Notes: generated by a model from the sequence alone, not told the origin. Counted from the first letter of the stretch, positions 1 through 8,853 are shown. The stretch: DNA of 49,226 bases from Desulfomicrobium apsheronum (GCF_900114115.1 NZ_FORX01000026.1:1-49226); one strand, 5' to 3'. Program-made: numbers and translations.

Positions 1-103
1 AGTTGGAAAAGGTCGGTGTCTTTCATAGGCGAACGAATTACCCGGATGTGGTCAGGGGTTCAAGGCTCCTACCCACTTGAAACAGCGAGGAACCATTTTT
101 TTC
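1..103 (+). ncRNA. ssrS: Possible 3' part of 6S RNA (truncated by window edge)
   Basis: The first ~94 bases have no convincing ORF. They carry a GGGTTCAAGG segment followed by a C-rich strand and a GCGAGGAACC end, which runs straight into a T-run (about 95-105). This resembles the 3' strand of proteobacterial 6S RNA, where a TTCAAGG segment precedes the closing stem, followed by an intrinsic terminator. The 5' half that would pair with it lies outside the window, so the fold cannot be tested here. It could instead be another small RNA or the tail of an upstream leader. Confidence 0.35.
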
Positions 104-296
104 TCAAAAAAACAAGAAAAATACTTTACAAGCAGGCACAGGAAAGATAGCTTTTTCTTCCCTTATCCCACACGCATTGTTTCGTTACGTTGTAGCGGTT
201 ACGGTGGTAAAGCACAACCATTTGTGCATGTTACCTCCGATCTCAAGGTTGAAAGCACCCGCAACGACTCGGGTTTATCAGGCAGGAGCCACAGAA

Positions 297-725
297 ATGA
301 AGACGTACAGTCCCAAAGCAAGTGAACTGACCCACAAATGGTACCTTGTCGACGCCAAGGACAAGGTCCTGGGCCGACTTGCAACGGAAATAGCAACCCG
401 CCTCCGGGGAAAACACAAGGCCGAGTTCGCCCCGCACATGGATAACGGTGATTTCATCATCGTCATCAACGCGGACAAAATCAAAGTAACCGGTCAGAAG
501 GCTTCCCAGAAGACCTACTACCGTTACACCGGTTATGTAGGCGGCCTTCGGGAAACCACTCTGGAAGAGATGATGGTCAAAAGCCCGGAAACGGTCATCA
601 CCAAAGCGGTCAAAGGCATGCTGCCCAAAAGCGCATTGGGCTTTCAGCTGATCAAGAAACTGAAAGTATACACCGGCACGGAACATCCTCACCAGGCACA
701 GCAGCCTGAAGTGCTGGACATCTAA
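297..725 (+). CDS. rplM: 50S ribosomal protein L13
   Basis: This is ribosomal protein L13, an early-assembly protein of the large subunit that binds 23S rRNA. The product is 142 residues, the usual length. It starts [10 protein letters not shown] and contains the family's [11 protein letters not shown] and RLRGKHK segments and the GMLPK segment in the C-terminal half. The ATG at 297 is chosen over an upstream in-frame start because AGGAG lies 8 bases before it and the protein then matches the family N-terminus. It is followed 18 bases later by rpsI, the conserved L13-S9 operon. The upstream ~200 bases hold no other gene and are probably the promoter and leader. Identification is secure. Confidence 0.97.
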   Translation: MKTYSPKASELTHKWYLVDAKDKVLGRLATEIATRLRGKHKAEFAPHMDNGDFIIVINADKIKVTGQKASQKTYYRYTGYVGGLRETTLEEMMVKSPETVITKAVKGMLPKSALGFQLIKKLKVYTGTEHPHQAQQPEVLDI

Positions 726-743
726 TCAGGGATGGAGAAGATT

Positions 744-1136
744 ATGAGTCAAGATTTCTTCTACGGTACCGGCAAAAGAAAGACATCCGTTTCCCGGACC
801 AGACTGTATAAAGGCACAGGGAGCATCACTGTCAACGGTCGCGAACTGGGTGACTACTTTCCCCGGGCCACGTTGCAGATGATCATTCGTCAGCCCCTCA
901 AGCTGACCAAGACCCTCGAAAAATTCAACATCGCCTGCCGTGTCACCGGCGGCGGACTTTCCGGACAGGCTCAGGCCGTGCGTCACGGCATCAGCCGTGC
1001 ACTGCTTGAATTCGATCCGGAAATGCGCGGCGTGCTCAAGCGTGCCGGTTTCCTGACCCGCGATTCCCGCGTCAAGGAAAGAAAGAAGTACGGCCAGCGC
1101 GCTGCCCGTGCCCGGTTCCAGTACTCCAAGCGTTAA
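744..1136 (+). CDS. rpsI: 30S ribosomal protein S9
   Basis: Ribosomal protein S9 of the small subunit. The 130-residue product ends in the canonical QYSKR tail, which in the ribosome reaches towards the P-site tRNA. It contains the [12 protein letters not shown]-terminal motif and the [15 protein letters not shown] segment. The start at 744 is preferred over an ATG at 732 because GGAG (733-736) then sits at proper spacing and the length matches the family. It forms a two-gene operon with rplM and is followed by a strong intrinsic terminator at 1164. Confidence 0.97.
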   Translation: MSQDFFYGTGKRKTSVSRTRLYKGTGSITVNGRELGDYFPRATLQMIIRQPLKLTKTLEKFNIACRVTGGGLSGQAQAVRHGISRALLEFDPEMRGVLKRAGFLTRDSRVKERKKYGQRAARARFQYSKR

Positions 1137-1163
1137 TCGCCCTCTGGTTTTCGAACACACTGG

Positions 1164-1199
1164 GGCAGAGGTGCACGCGCACCTCTGCCTTCTTTTTTT
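1164..1199 (+). terminator. Intrinsic terminator after rplM-rpsI
   Basis: A perfect 11-bp stem (GGCAGAGGTGC with GCACCTCTGCC) around a short loop is followed by TTCTTTTTTT. It ends the ribosomal protein operon, immediately before the Shine-Dalgarno of the next gene at 1201, so that gene must depend on read-through or a promoter inside rpsI. Confidence 0.9.
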
Positions 1200-1212
1200 C
1201 AAGGAGCGTCCT

Positions 1213-2493
1213 GTGAGCAGCAAAAAAATCCAGCCGGTCATGGTTTTCGCGGATGCGGACGGCAATGTTTACGACCACCCCGACCTGCTCATGCTCGTGC
1301 GCCGGGGCCGCGAACTGACCCTGCCCCGCCCGGACGAACTCATTCCCCTGCCCGAAGGCAGCGACCTGTATCTTTTGCCCGGCCGCCACGCCCTGGGGCT
1401 TGACCCGGAGACGGGCAAGGCCGAGGCCATGGAAGAGCGGGCCGTGGCCGCCTTTGTCTGCCCGTCCTACACGCTCTCCGCCTCGGCGGCCTACCTGGCT
1501 GATGCCGACGCCCCCAAACTGCCGTTGTTCGCTTACGGAGCCATCGGCTTCGCCAAGGACAAGTTCTGGGTCGCAGCGACTCAGGTGGACAAGGACAGAA
1601 GACAGGTCTTCACCCAGGTCGCGCCGGAACGGATCACCAAGGGCGCCCAGGATCTGCTGAAGCGCTATCCGGAGAACCGGCTGATCTCCCATCTTTCGCG
1701 CTGCGCCCTGACCTTTTGCTGCCCGGCCGCCAAAAATCTGGCCCTGGGCCGGTTCGAGGCGCCCCTGCCTACGGCCAAGGCTTGCAATGCCCGCTGCTAC
1801 GGCTGCATCTCGCATCAGCCCCTAGACTCGGGATTTCCGTCCTCCCAGAACCGCATTGATTTCACCCCCACGGCGAAAGAAATTGTCGAGATCATGCAGC
1901 TGCACTCCAAGCGGGCCAAGAATCCGGTCATGTCCTTCGGACAGGGCTGTGAAGGCGAACCCCTGACGGAAGCCGCGCTCCTGACTGAAGCCATCGCCCT
2001 CTTCCGTGGCGCGGGCGGCCGGGGCACGGTCAACATCAACACCAACGCGAGCCTGCCGGATACCATGCCCTGCCTGGCCAAGGCCGGCCTTGATTCCATC
2101 CGGGTCAGCCTGAACAGCGCGCGCGAGTCCGTCTACAACAGCTACTACCGGCCCCACGGCTACACCTTCGCCGACGTCCGCCGCACCATCGTCACGGCCA
2201 AGGAACACGGACTTTTCGTGTCCCTCAACTACCTTTTCTTCCCAGGCGTGAATGACGTGGAGAGCGAACTCGAAGCCCTGACCGATCTCGTTGCATCCGC
2301 CCGCCCCGACTACATCCAGATGCGCAACCTGAGCCTCGACCCCGAGCTTTACCTGGGCTGTGTCGGAGACCCGACCGAGCCGTCCATGGGCCTTGGCAAT
2401 TTCATGAAGCGGCTCAAAAAAGCCTGCCCCTGGATCAATTACGGCTATTTCAACCCCTACATCGAGAACAAGACTCCCCTGCTCTGGACATAG
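1213..2493 (+). CDS. Radical SAM protein
   Basis: A 426-residue radical SAM enzyme of unknown reaction. The [4Fe-4S]-binding cysteines are C191, C195 and C198 in the stretch ACNARCYGC. Further on come an FGQGCEGEPL segment, typical of the SAM-binding GGE region, and a TNASLPD / RVSLNSA barrel strand. About 180 residues precede the cluster motif, an extension without a domain I recognise. A GTG start at 1213 is chosen because AAGGAG lies 6 bases upstream; an ORF reading back to 1108 would overlap the terminator and rpsI. It stands alone between rpsI and the convergent purM. The C-terminus lacks the extra cysteines of SPASM proteins. The substrate cannot be told from sequence. Confidence 0.85.
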   Translation: MSSKKIQPVMVFADADGNVYDHPDLLMLVRRGRELTLPRPDELIPLPEGSDLYLLPGRHALGLDPETGKAEAMEERAVAAFVCPSYTLSASAAYLADADAPKLPLFAYGAIGFAKDKFWVAATQVDKDRRQVFTQVAPERITKGAQDLLKRYPENRLISHLSRCALTFCCPAAKNLALGRFEAPLPTAKACNARCYGCISHQPLDSGFPSSQNRIDFTPTAKEIVEIMQLHSKRAKNPVMSFGQGCEGEPLTEAALLTEAIALFRGAGGRGTVNINTNASLPDTMPCLAKAGLDSIRVSLNSARESVYNSYYRPHGYTFADVRRTIVTAKEHGLFVSLNYLFFPGVNDVESELEALTDLVASARPDYIQMRNLSLDPELYLGCVGDPTEPSMGLGNFMKRLKKACPWINYGYFNPYIENKTPLLWT

Positions 2494-2533
2494 CTGCCGC
2501 CTGCGCGGAACCGGCCTTCCAAAACGCCAAAAA

Positions 2534-2563
2534 GAACCCCGCCTGGAAAACCAGACGGGGTTC
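2534..2563 (-). terminator. Terminator of purM
   Basis: A 13-bp stem with one mismatch (GAACCCCG..CTGG against CCAG..CGGGGTTC) closes on an AAAA loop. On the minus strand it is followed by CTTTTTGGCGTTTT, so it terminates purM. It lies between two convergent genes and may also slow transcription from the plus strand, where no T-run follows. Confidence 0.75.
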
Positions 2564-2612
2564 AAACATTTCCTGGGAAGAAAATGGCGGCCCTTGTCGC
2601 CTTGCCGTCAGC

Positions 2613-3674
2613 TCATGCGTCGGCGACGGGAAAATCTATGCGGACCTGCTCTTCGCCGTCAATCCGCTCGACAATCTCGCCGATGATCCAGGCATCCTGT
2701 TTCAGGGCGCCCAGCCGGTGCACCACATCCTTGGCCACGTCCTTCTTGACGACCATGATATAGCCGATGCCACTGTTGAAAATCTGCAGCATCTCCTCCC
2801 ACGAGAGGTCCCTCTGGGTCCGCAGCCATTCAAAAACGGGAGGGATGCTCCAGGAGCCGAAGCGGATCTGCGCGGTCACGCCCTTGGGCAGGATGCGCAC
2901 GATGTTGTCGTAGAAACCGCCGCCGGTGACATGGACCATGCCATGAATTTCCCAGTCCCGCATGACGTTGCGCACGGCTTCGACATAGATGCGGGTCGGC
3001 GTGAGCAGCACCTCGGCCACGGTCTGATCCGTGCCGGGAAAAATGTCGGCGGGCTGCAGGCCGGAGCGCTCATAGATCTTGCGTACAAGGGAGTACCCGT
3101 TGGAATGCACGCCCGAAGAGGCCAGACCGATAATGATGTCGCCCACGCCGATGCTCGAACCGTCCACGACCTTGTCGTTGTCGACCATGCCGACGCAGAA
3201 CCCGGACAGGTCGTATTCGCCGTCGGCGTAGAAATCAGGCATCTCGGCGGTTTCGCCGCCAATGAGGGCGCACTGGCCTTCCTTGCAGCCGTCGACGATG
3301 CCCTTAATGACCGCTTCGGCCTTGTCGATATCAAGCTTGCCGGTTGCGAAATAGTCAAGGAAAAACAGAGGCTTGGCGCCCTGAACAATTATGTCGTTGA
3401 CACTCATGGCCACCAGGTCGATGCCGACGGTGTCGTGTCTGTCGAACATGAAGGCCAGTTTGAGCTTTGTGCCCACGCCGTCGGTGGAAGCCACCAGCAC
3501 CGGTTCGTTGACCATGGACATGGAAGGCTTGAAAAGCCCGCCGAATCCTCCGATATCGTTGACAACGCCCTTGGTGTAGGTCGATGCCACCAGAGACTTG
3601 ATCCGGGACACGAACGTGTTGCCCGCTTCTATATCGACTCCGGCATCCTTGTAGGCCTTGTCTCGCTGGGACAT
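2613..3674 (-). CDS. purM: Phosphoribosylformylglycinamidine cyclo-ligase
   Basis: AIR synthetase, which uses ATP to close formylglycinamidine ribonucleotide into aminoimidazole ribonucleotide in de novo purine synthesis (cytoplasmic). The 353-residue length fits the family. Recognisable are DIGGFGGLF near residue 40, ASTDGVGTKLK around 65-75 (ATP/substrate site), NDIIVQGAKPLFFLDYFA, GGETAEMPDFY and SSGVHSNGYSLVRK. The ATG at 3674 has AAGGAG 7 bases upstream; a TTG two codons earlier is less likely. It is monocistronic here and has its own terminator at 2534. Confidence 0.97.
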   Translation of the reverse strand: MSQRDKAYKDAGVDIEAGNTFVSRIKSLVASTYTKGVVNDIGGFGGLFKPSMSMVNEPVLVASTDGVGTKLKLAFMFDRHDTVGIDLVAMSVNDIIVQGAKPLFFLDYFATGKLDIDKAEAVIKGIVDGCKEGQCALIGGETAEMPDFYADGEYDLSGFCVGMVDNDKVVDGSSIGVGDIIIGLASSGVHSNGYSLVRKIYERSGLQPADIFPGTDQTVAEVLLTPTRIYVEAVRNVMRDWEIHGMVHVTGGGFYDNIVRILPKGVTAQIRFGSWSIPPVFEWLRTQRDLSWEEMLQIFNSGIGYIMVVKKDVAKDVVHRLGALKQDAWIIGEIVERIDGEEQVRIDFPVADA

Positions 3675-3744
3675 GTACAACTCCTTGTTTCTTCGCCTTC
3701 AACCAGCTACGTTAATGCAAATCATTCTTCATCTGGAGGCCAAG

Positions 3745-4053
3745 TTGCATAATCTCACGACTGAACCAAGTAAAGCAAAAAACACGTCGTTGGCAAGGTC
3801 GATCCTTGTCCCGGCCTGTCTTTTCATTTTCATGGGGCAGTTTGCCCTGGCTGATATCATCATTGATTCCGGCCCACAAAAGGACACCGTGATGCAAACC
3901 GGCAAGGCGGGAAACGATGCCGGGAGCATCCTCATCCATTCGGACCCGGACAACGGCTCGCTGATTCTGGTCTCGCCGCCGCCAGCTCCACCGCAGGAGG
4001 ATTCAGGCCTTGGCCCAGTTATCATTGTTCCGGAAATCAACATCAAGGAGTAG
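3745..4053 (+). CDS. Small exported protein of unknown function, coupled to amrS
   Basis: I do not recognise a family. The product (102 residues from the proposed start) has a positively charged N-region, a hydrophobic stretch ARSILVPACLFIFMGQFALA and an ALA-type cleavage site just before DIIIDSG, so it is probably exported. The mature part is about 60 residues: a GSILIHSDPDNGSLILV segment, a proline-rich PPPAPPQ linker and an acidic end. The TTG at 3745 is preferred because GGAGG lies 5 bases upstream; an ATG at 3715 in the same frame is possible. Its stop is 3 bases before the amrS start, and the amrS Shine-Dalgarno lies inside it, so the two are very likely co-translated. Confidence 0.6.
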   Translation: MHNLTTEPSKAKNTSLARSILVPACLFIFMGQFALADIIIDSGPQKDTVMQTGKAGNDAGSILIHSDPDNGSLILVSPPPAPPQEDSGLGPVIIVPEINIKE

Positions 4054-4056
4054 GAC

Positions 4057-5088
4057 ATGAAAACACCAGCGCTACTCTGGCGATCGCTGGAAGGCAGCAC
4101 CGTGCAATGTCAGCTTTGCGCCCACTTCTGCCGTATCGAGGATGGCACACGCGGTCAGTGCGGGGTGCGCGAAAACAGGGGCGGCCAGCTCTTTTCCCTC
4201 TCTTATGACAAGGTCGCGGCCCTGAATCTCGATCCGGTGGAGAAAAAACCCCTCTTTCATTTCCTGCCCGGGACCAAAACCCTTTCCCTTGGCACCCAAG
4301 GCTGCAACCTGGCCTGCGCGTTCTGTCAAAACGCGAGCCTCTCGCAGCCTCCCCGCCAGGGCAAGGCGCTCGGCGGAGAGGCCATCCCGCCCCGGGAGAT
4401 CATTCGCATGGCGCAGACATCGGGGGCCGCGTCCGTGGCCTACACCTATTCCGAGCCCACCATCTTTTTCGAACTCATGCGCGAAACCGCGATCCTGGCT
4501 CAGGAAGCAGGGCTGGCCAACATCATGGTCAGCAACGGGTTCCAGAGTCCGCAATGCCTCGACGCGCTGGGCGACCTGATCCAGGCCGTCAACATCGACA
4601 TCAAATCCTACCGCGAGGAATTCTACAGCGACATTTGCGCCGCACGCCTGGGACCCGTACTCAAAAACCTGGTGCACATGAAAAAACTGGGCTGGCACAT
4701 CGAAACGACCACCCTGGTCATCCCGGACCTGAACGACTCGGACCGGGAACTGGGCGAGATCGCCCGCTTCGTGCACGACGAACTGGGAAAGGATACTGCC
4801 TGGCACGTCTCGCGCTTCCACCCCTGCCACCAAATGCTGGACCACGCGCCAACGCCGCTGGACACGCTGAAGCGGGCCTACGACATCGGACGGGCCGCCG
4901 GGCTCTCCCATGTCTTTGTCGGTAACGTGCCAGGATCGGATCTGGAGAACACCATCTGCCCCGGGTGCGGACAGATGGTCGTGGAACGGGTCGGCTTCAA
5001 CATCCTGCGCAACAGGCTGCAGCGGGGCGTATGTCCCGGGTGCGGAGAAGTCGTCATCAGACCGGAGAATCTGGGAAAGGGCGATTAG
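4057..5088 (+). CDS. amrS: AmmeMemoRadiSam system radical SAM enzyme
   Basis: A 343-residue radical SAM protein of the AmmeMemoRadiSam type, related to pyruvate formate-lyase activating enzymes. The cluster cysteines are C83, C87 and C90 in GCNLACAFC. The N-terminal zone has a Cys pattern (CQLCAHFC, then GQCGVREN) typical of this family, and the C-terminus carries two CPGCG knuckles that could bind zinc or a second cluster. Family members often lie near genes for AMMECR1 and Memo domains, but neither is seen in this window. AAGGAG 4 bases upstream sets the start. The reaction remains undefined; the exported protein directly upstream is its only obvious partner. Confidence 0.88.
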   Translation: MKTPALLWRSLEGSTVQCQLCAHFCRIEDGTRGQCGVRENRGGQLFSLSYDKVAALNLDPVEKKPLFHFLPGTKTLSLGTQGCNLACAFCQNASLSQPPRQGKALGGEAIPPREIIRMAQTSGAASVAYTYSEPTIFFELMRETAILAQEAGLANIMVSNGFQSPQCLDALGDLIQAVNIDIKSYREEFYSDICAARLGPVLKNLVHMKKLGWHIETTTLVIPDLNDSDRELGEIARFVHDELGKDTAWHVSRFHPCHQMLDHAPTPLDTLKRAYDIGRAAGLSHVFVGNVPGSDLENTICPGCGQMVVERVGFNILRNRLQRGVCPGCGEVVIRPENLGKGD

Positions 5089-5109
5089 AAGACAGCTGGA
5101 ACGGATTCC

Positions 5110-5613
5110 TTAAAATTCAATGCCGCGACGAGCCTTGCCGCCCTGGGCGTAAACGTGCTTGACCTCGGTGATGTCCGAAACGATGTCGGCCAGCTCCACG
5201 ATCCAGGACGGAGCGCCGCGCCCGGACAGGACCAGGTGGCGTCCCTGGTCCTTGCAGCGCGTGATCAGTTCCCGCAGCTCCTCTTCCATGAGCAGGCCGT
5301 GATTCAGGGCGTACAGGGCCTCATCGAGGACCAGCATGTCCACACCCCGATCAAGGAGCTCTCCTGCCCAGCACAGAAGCTGCGTGGCCTTCTCGCGGTG
5401 GGTGTCGAAATCAGTGTCGCGGTAAAAGCCCGCTCCCGAGGCCAGAAAACGCTCGCCAAGCAGCTTTGCCAGCATCTCCTGCTCACCGGCCTGATCGCCC
5501 CGCTTCATGAACTGCCCGAAGGCAACGGTGAGCCCCTGCCCCAGGGCGCGGATGGCCTGGCCAACGCAGGCCGAGGTCTTGCCCTTGCCGTTGCCGGTAT
5601 AGATCAGGAGCAT
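5110..5613 (-). CDS. cobO: Cob(I)alamin / cobyrinic acid a,c-diamide adenosyltransferase (CobA/CobO type)
   Basis: ATP:corrinoid adenosyltransferase, which transfers the adenosyl group of ATP to reduced corrinoid and so makes the active coenzyme or salvages imported corrinoids. The 167-residue protein opens with a P-loop variant GNGKGKTS at residues 7-14, followed by QAIRALGQG, the FMKRGDQ segment, and DMLVLDEALYAL, the Walker-B-like acidic strand of this family. Its ATG overlaps the end of mtaD by 10 bases, so it is translationally coupled to that gene. No other cobalamin genes are in the window. Confidence 0.93.
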   Translation of the reverse strand: MLLIYTGNGKGKTSACVGQAIRALGQGLTVAFGQFMKRGDQAGEQEMLAKLLGERFLASGAGFYRDTDFDTHREKATQLLCWAGELLDRGVDMLVLDEALYALNHGLLMEEELRELITRCKDQGRHLVLSGRGAPSWIVELADIVSDITEVKHVYAQGGKARRGIEF

Positions 5614-6884
5614 GCGTCCCCCTCGGGCTCTCGCGGGGCATTGAGCCGGGCCAGCGTCGCGCGGACCTGGGCCAGGATCTCCTCCTCGCCCTCGACCTTG
5701 CCACCGAGCATGAGCACCCGGCCGTCGCAGATGGTCGTGTCCACGCAGGAGCTGTTCGCGCTGTAGACGAGGTTGGAGACAAGATGATGCCCCGGAACCA
5801 TGCGCACATGCTCCAGATTGACCAGGATGCAGTCCGCGAGCTTGCCGGAAGCGATGCGGCCCGCGTCCAGGCCATACATGCGCGCCCCGTTCAGGGTGGC
5901 CGTGTCGAGGGCTTCCTGGGCGGGCATGGCGGTCGGGTCCATGGACGTGACCTTGGCCAGCAGGGAAGCGATCTTCATTTCCTCGATCATGTCCAGATTG
6001 TTGTTCGAAGAGCACCCGTCCGTGCCCAGGGCCACGGTGACTCCGTGAGCCTTCATGGCGACATGGTCGAACTGGCCGGAGCAAAGCTTCATGTTCGAGA
6101 CGGGACAGTGCACGACCTGCACCCCGTGCCGGGCCAGGAGTTCCATCTCGGTCCCGTTCATCCACACGGCGTGCGCAAGGATGAGGTTCGGGGCCAGCAG
6201 GCCCAGTTCGTGCAGATACTCCACCGGCCGTTTGCCATGCTTGGCTAGGCAATCCTCGACCTCTTTTTGCGTCTCCGAAAGGTGCAGATGCACCAGAAGC
6301 CCGTGGCGGTTCGCGTATTCCCCCAGCCAGCGTAAGGAATCCGAGGACACGGTGTAGATGGCGTGAGGCCCGAGAATGAACTGGATGCGGTCCGGAAACG
6401 CGGCGCTGACGGCGTGCAGATCCATGACCTGACGCTTCATGGTCTCGGCGCGGGCCGGATCGTCGAAATCGAAAAAGGCGGCGGACAGGGCCGCGCGCAT
6501 GCCCATCTCGGTCACGGCGCGGGCCGTGCCCTTCCAATGCCAGTACATGTCGGCGAAAAAAGTCGTCCCGGACTTGATCATCTCAAGGCAGGCCAGCTTC
6601 GCCCCCCAGTAGATGTCATCCTCGCCAAGCCGGGCCTCGAAAGGCCAGATGTGGTCGGCAAGCCAGGTATGCAGCTCCATGTCGTCGGCATAGCCGCGCA
6701 TGAGCGTCATGGCGGCGTGGGTATGGGCGTTGTGGAAGGACGGCAGGATGGCCTTGCCCAACCCGTCGATGACAACGTCGGCGGACGAATCCACGTCCGT
6801 TCCGATGGAGTCGAAGCGATTGCCCTTGATGAGCACATCAACCAACTCTCCATTCAGGCGCACTTTTTTTATCAGGATACTCAA
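5604..6884 (-). CDS. mtaD: 5-methylthioadenosine / S-adenosylhomocysteine deaminase (amidohydrolase)
   Basis: A 426-residue metal-dependent amidohydrolase. Members of this family deaminate methylthioadenosine, S-adenosylhomocysteine or related adenosine compounds, recycling by-products of SAM-dependent reactions. Metal ligands are visible: H54-T-H56 in HNAHTH, a later HLHLSE with the conserved Glu, LAHAVW and LGTDGCSSNNNLDM with the catalytic Asp. A TTG start at 6884 is assigned because a full GGAGGT lies 6 bases upstream and the protein then starts with the family's beta-sandwich strand. The Shine-Dalgarno is part of a hairpin (see the regulatory entry). It is co-transcribed with cobO, which overlaps its 3' end. 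The precise nucleoside substrate is inferred from family only. Confidence 0.88.
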   Translation of the reverse strand: MSILIKKVRLNGELVDVLIKGNRFDSIGTDVDSSADVVIDGLGKAILPSFHNAHTHAAMTLMRGYADDMELHTWLADHIWPFEARLGEDDIYWGAKLACLEMIKSGTTFFADMYWHWKGTARAVTEMGMRAALSAAFFDFDDPARAETMKRQVMDLHAVSAAFPDRIQFILGPHAIYTVSSDSLRWLGEYANRHGLLVHLHLSETQKEVEDCLAKHGKRPVEYLHELGLLAPNLILAHAVWMNGTEMELLARHGVQVVHCPVSNMKLCSGQFDHVAMKAHGVTVALGTDGCSSNNNLDMIEEMKIASLLAKVTSMDPTAMPAQEALDTATLNGARMYGLDAGRIASGKLADCILVNLEHVRMVPGHHLVSNLVYSANSSCVDTTICDGRVLMLGGKVEGEEEILAQVRATLARLNAPREPEGDACS

Positions 6885-6890
6885 GGGGCC

Positions 6891-6932
6891 ACCTCCGTTG
6901 TTTGGAGGTACCTGATAACGGCATCCCCCAGG
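6891..6932 (-). promoter_or_regulatory. Hairpin sequestering the mtaD Shine-Dalgarno
   Basis: In the mtaD leader, ACCTCC (6904-6909, minus-strand sense) is exactly complementary to the Shine-Dalgarno GGAGGT (6891-6896), separated by a 7-base loop. Just upstream a second small stem can form between CCTG and CAGG (6911-6932). Folding would hide the ribosome site of a TTG-initiated gene. This may be simple translational tuning or the expression platform of a ligand-responsive leader; no known riboswitch class is recognised. Confidence 0.4.
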
Positions 6933-7061
6933 CGTTGTCCATAGAAAGGCCCTGGCGCCGCCACCAGGAAGATCGACATTTCCCGCGAATGCGCCCTTCT
7001 CTTTTGCCGCCGGCTCATTTATACTCATGTGCACGAAATTCATGGAACACGAGGTATTGAA

Positions 7062-8807
7062 ATGAAAAACACAGACGCGGACCCAAAATCGGGCGACACC
7101 ATACTCTCCACGCTGCGAGGCAAGATAACGGCGACGATCCTGACCCTGCTGGCCTTGAATGCTGCGGGCCTCATCTGGATCGCCCTGACCGCAAGCTCCG
7201 CCATTCCGCCGCTGTCGTGGAGCGTGGCCGGGATCATCCTGCTCCTGACCGTGGGGATCGGAGCCGTCGCCCTGAAGGTTCTGCACCGTGAGGCGCAGCG
7301 GGGCATCGCCGACATAAACGCCGTGTTCCAGAACATCCAGGGCCAGGAAGCCGACCTGTCCTGCACCATGGCGGATCTGGACAACCCGGACCTGAAGCAC
7401 ATCTCGACCTGCTACAACAGCTTCCTGGAGAGCGTGCGGGAACTGGTGGAAAAAATCCGCAAGATGGGCATCGACATCGCCCTCGACAGCACCCGCATGG
7501 CCAAATCCGTGTTCGACACCAGAAACAAGACCGCCGCGCAGGGTTCCATCGCCGAAGAAGTCGCCGTGGCCAGCAACGAGGCCAACGAGGCCATCGCAGA
7601 AATTGCACAGAACACGCAGTATGTGGCCGAAAAGACCACCAGCAACCTGAACACCGCCCACAGATCGCACACCGAACTGCAGGACGTCACGGACAAGATC
7701 CACAAGATAAACACCATCGTCGAATCCTTCCGCAACACCGTGGACGATCTGGGCGCAAGCTCGGCCAACATCCTGAGCATCGTGACCATCATCAACGGCA
7801 TCTCCGAACAGACCAATCTCTTGTCCCTGAACGCCACCATCGAGGCGGCCAGGGCCGGTGAACACGGCAAGGGTTTCGCAGTAGTCGCCGAGGAAGTTCG
7901 CGAACTATCGCGCAGGATCAAGCCCGCAACGGAAGAGATCTCCAACAATATCGGAGCAATGATCAAAATCGTCGAACGCACCCAGACCGAGACCGCGCAA
8001 ATCCTGGATTATGCCAGGGACACCGATCAGGTCGTGACTGCGGCCACGGTCAATTTCGAACACATGATCGACGACTTTGAGACGGCCAACGACCAACTGA
8101 TCAAAATCGCAGCCGCCATCGAGGAATTGTCGACCAACAACAACGACGTCACCGAGAAGGTCAACAACATCAATGCGCTCAGCCAGGAGATCGCCACGGA
8201 CATGAACTCCTCGGCCACCTCGGTGGATGCCCTGAACTCCGTGACCGAGCGGATGCTCGAACTGGTGGCGCGCTTCAAGACAGGGGAAGGAAAATTCGAC
8301 ACGGTCATCGACACGGCAAAAGAGATCCGCGACGACTATCAGGTCCGGATTCAGGGCATGAAGGACCGGGGGATCAACGTGTTCGACACACAGTACAAGG
8401 CCGTGCCGAACACGTCGCCGCAGAAATACGTCACCGCCTTCAGCGACGTTTTCGTCAAGGAAATGCAGAGCGTCGTCGATGACGCGCAGAAAAGAATCCC
8501 GGGAACCATCTATTGCCTGGCCATCGATCACAAAGGCTATCTGCCCATCCATCACGGGGCCGTTTCCAAGGCCATGACCGGAGACCCCGTCAAGGATCTG
8601 CTCCAAAGCCGGCACCAGCGCATCTACCAGAGCAACCGCACAGAACAGCGCAGATGTTCCCACACCGACCCGCTCCTGCTGCAAACCTACATGCGCGACA
8701 CAGGCGAAATTCTGAACGACCTGTCCATGCCCATATTTGTCGACGGCAAGCACTGGGGAGCCTTCATCATGGGCTTTGACCCGCGAGCCATGTTCAACGA
8801 AGCCTGA
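7062..8807 (+). CDS. Methyl-accepting chemotaxis protein with C-terminal sensory domain
   Basis: A 581-residue chemoreceptor. Two hydrophobic segments lie at about residues 20-40 and 45-65 with almost no periplasmic loop, so ligand sensing is probably not periplasmic. A coiled-coil signalling domain follows, with the hairpin tip [19 protein letters not shown] around 247-265 that contacts CheA/CheW. After it comes a soluble domain of about 150 residues containing [18 protein letters not shown] and a closing [20 protein letters not shown] segment. Similar C-terminal PAS/Cache-like domains are found on other deltaproteobacterial receptors and would sense a cytoplasmic signal. The start at 7062 follows GAGGT by 6 bases. 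It is monocistronic with a terminator at 8828. Confidence 0.9.
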   Translation: MKNTDADPKSGDTILSTLRGKITATILTLLALNAAGLIWIALTASSAIPPLSWSVAGIILLLTVGIGAVALKVLHREAQRGIADINAVFQNIQGQEADLSCTMADLDNPDLKHISTCYNSFLESVRELVEKIRKMGIDIALDSTRMAKSVFDTRNKTAAQGSIAEEVAVASNEANEAIAEIAQNTQYVAEKTTSNLNTAHRSHTELQDVTDKIHKINTIVESFRNTVDDLGASSANILSIVTIINGISEQTNLLSLNATIEAARAGEHGKGFAVVAEEVRELSRRIKPATEEISNNIGAMIKIVERTQTETAQILDYARDTDQVVTAATVNFEHMIDDFETANDQLIKIAAAIEELSTNNNDVTEKVNNINALSQEIATDMNSSATSVDALNSVTERMLELVARFKTGEGKFDTVIDTAKEIRDDYQVRIQGMKDRGINVFDTQYKAVPNTSPQKYVTAFSDVFVKEMQSVVDDAQKRIPGTIYCLAIDHKGYLPIHHGAVSKAMTGDPVKDLLQSRHQRIYQSNRTEQRRCSHTDPLLLQTYMRDTGEILNDLSMPIFVDGKHWGAFIMGFDPRAMFNEA

Positions 8808-8827
8808 AAGACCCGTGCTCCATTTCG

Positions 8828-8853
8828 AAAAGGCCGGACCGCTCCGGCCTTTT
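8828..8853. terminator. Bidirectional terminator between receptor gene and pdxT
   Basis: AAAAGGCCGGA and TCCGGCCTTTT form a perfect stem with A and T tracts on either side. It can terminate the receptor gene from the left and pdxT from the right. Confidence 0.88.

Noticed and set aside
1072-1815. Long minus-strand ORF over rpsI and the radical SAM gene
   Set aside because: A shadow of GC-rich coding sequence on the plus strand; protein is low-complexity and has no ribosome site.
5110-6537. Minus-strand ORF joining antisense mtaD frame to cobO as one 475-residue protein
   Set aside because: Only the last 167 codons are cobO; the rest is an out-of-frame reading of mtaD rich in Arg, Gly and His.
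5604-7865. Minus-strand ORF reading from the chemoreceptor into mtaD as one 753-residue protein
   Set aside because: The part upstream of 6884 is antisense to the receptor gene; the true mtaD start is the TTG with GGAGGT.
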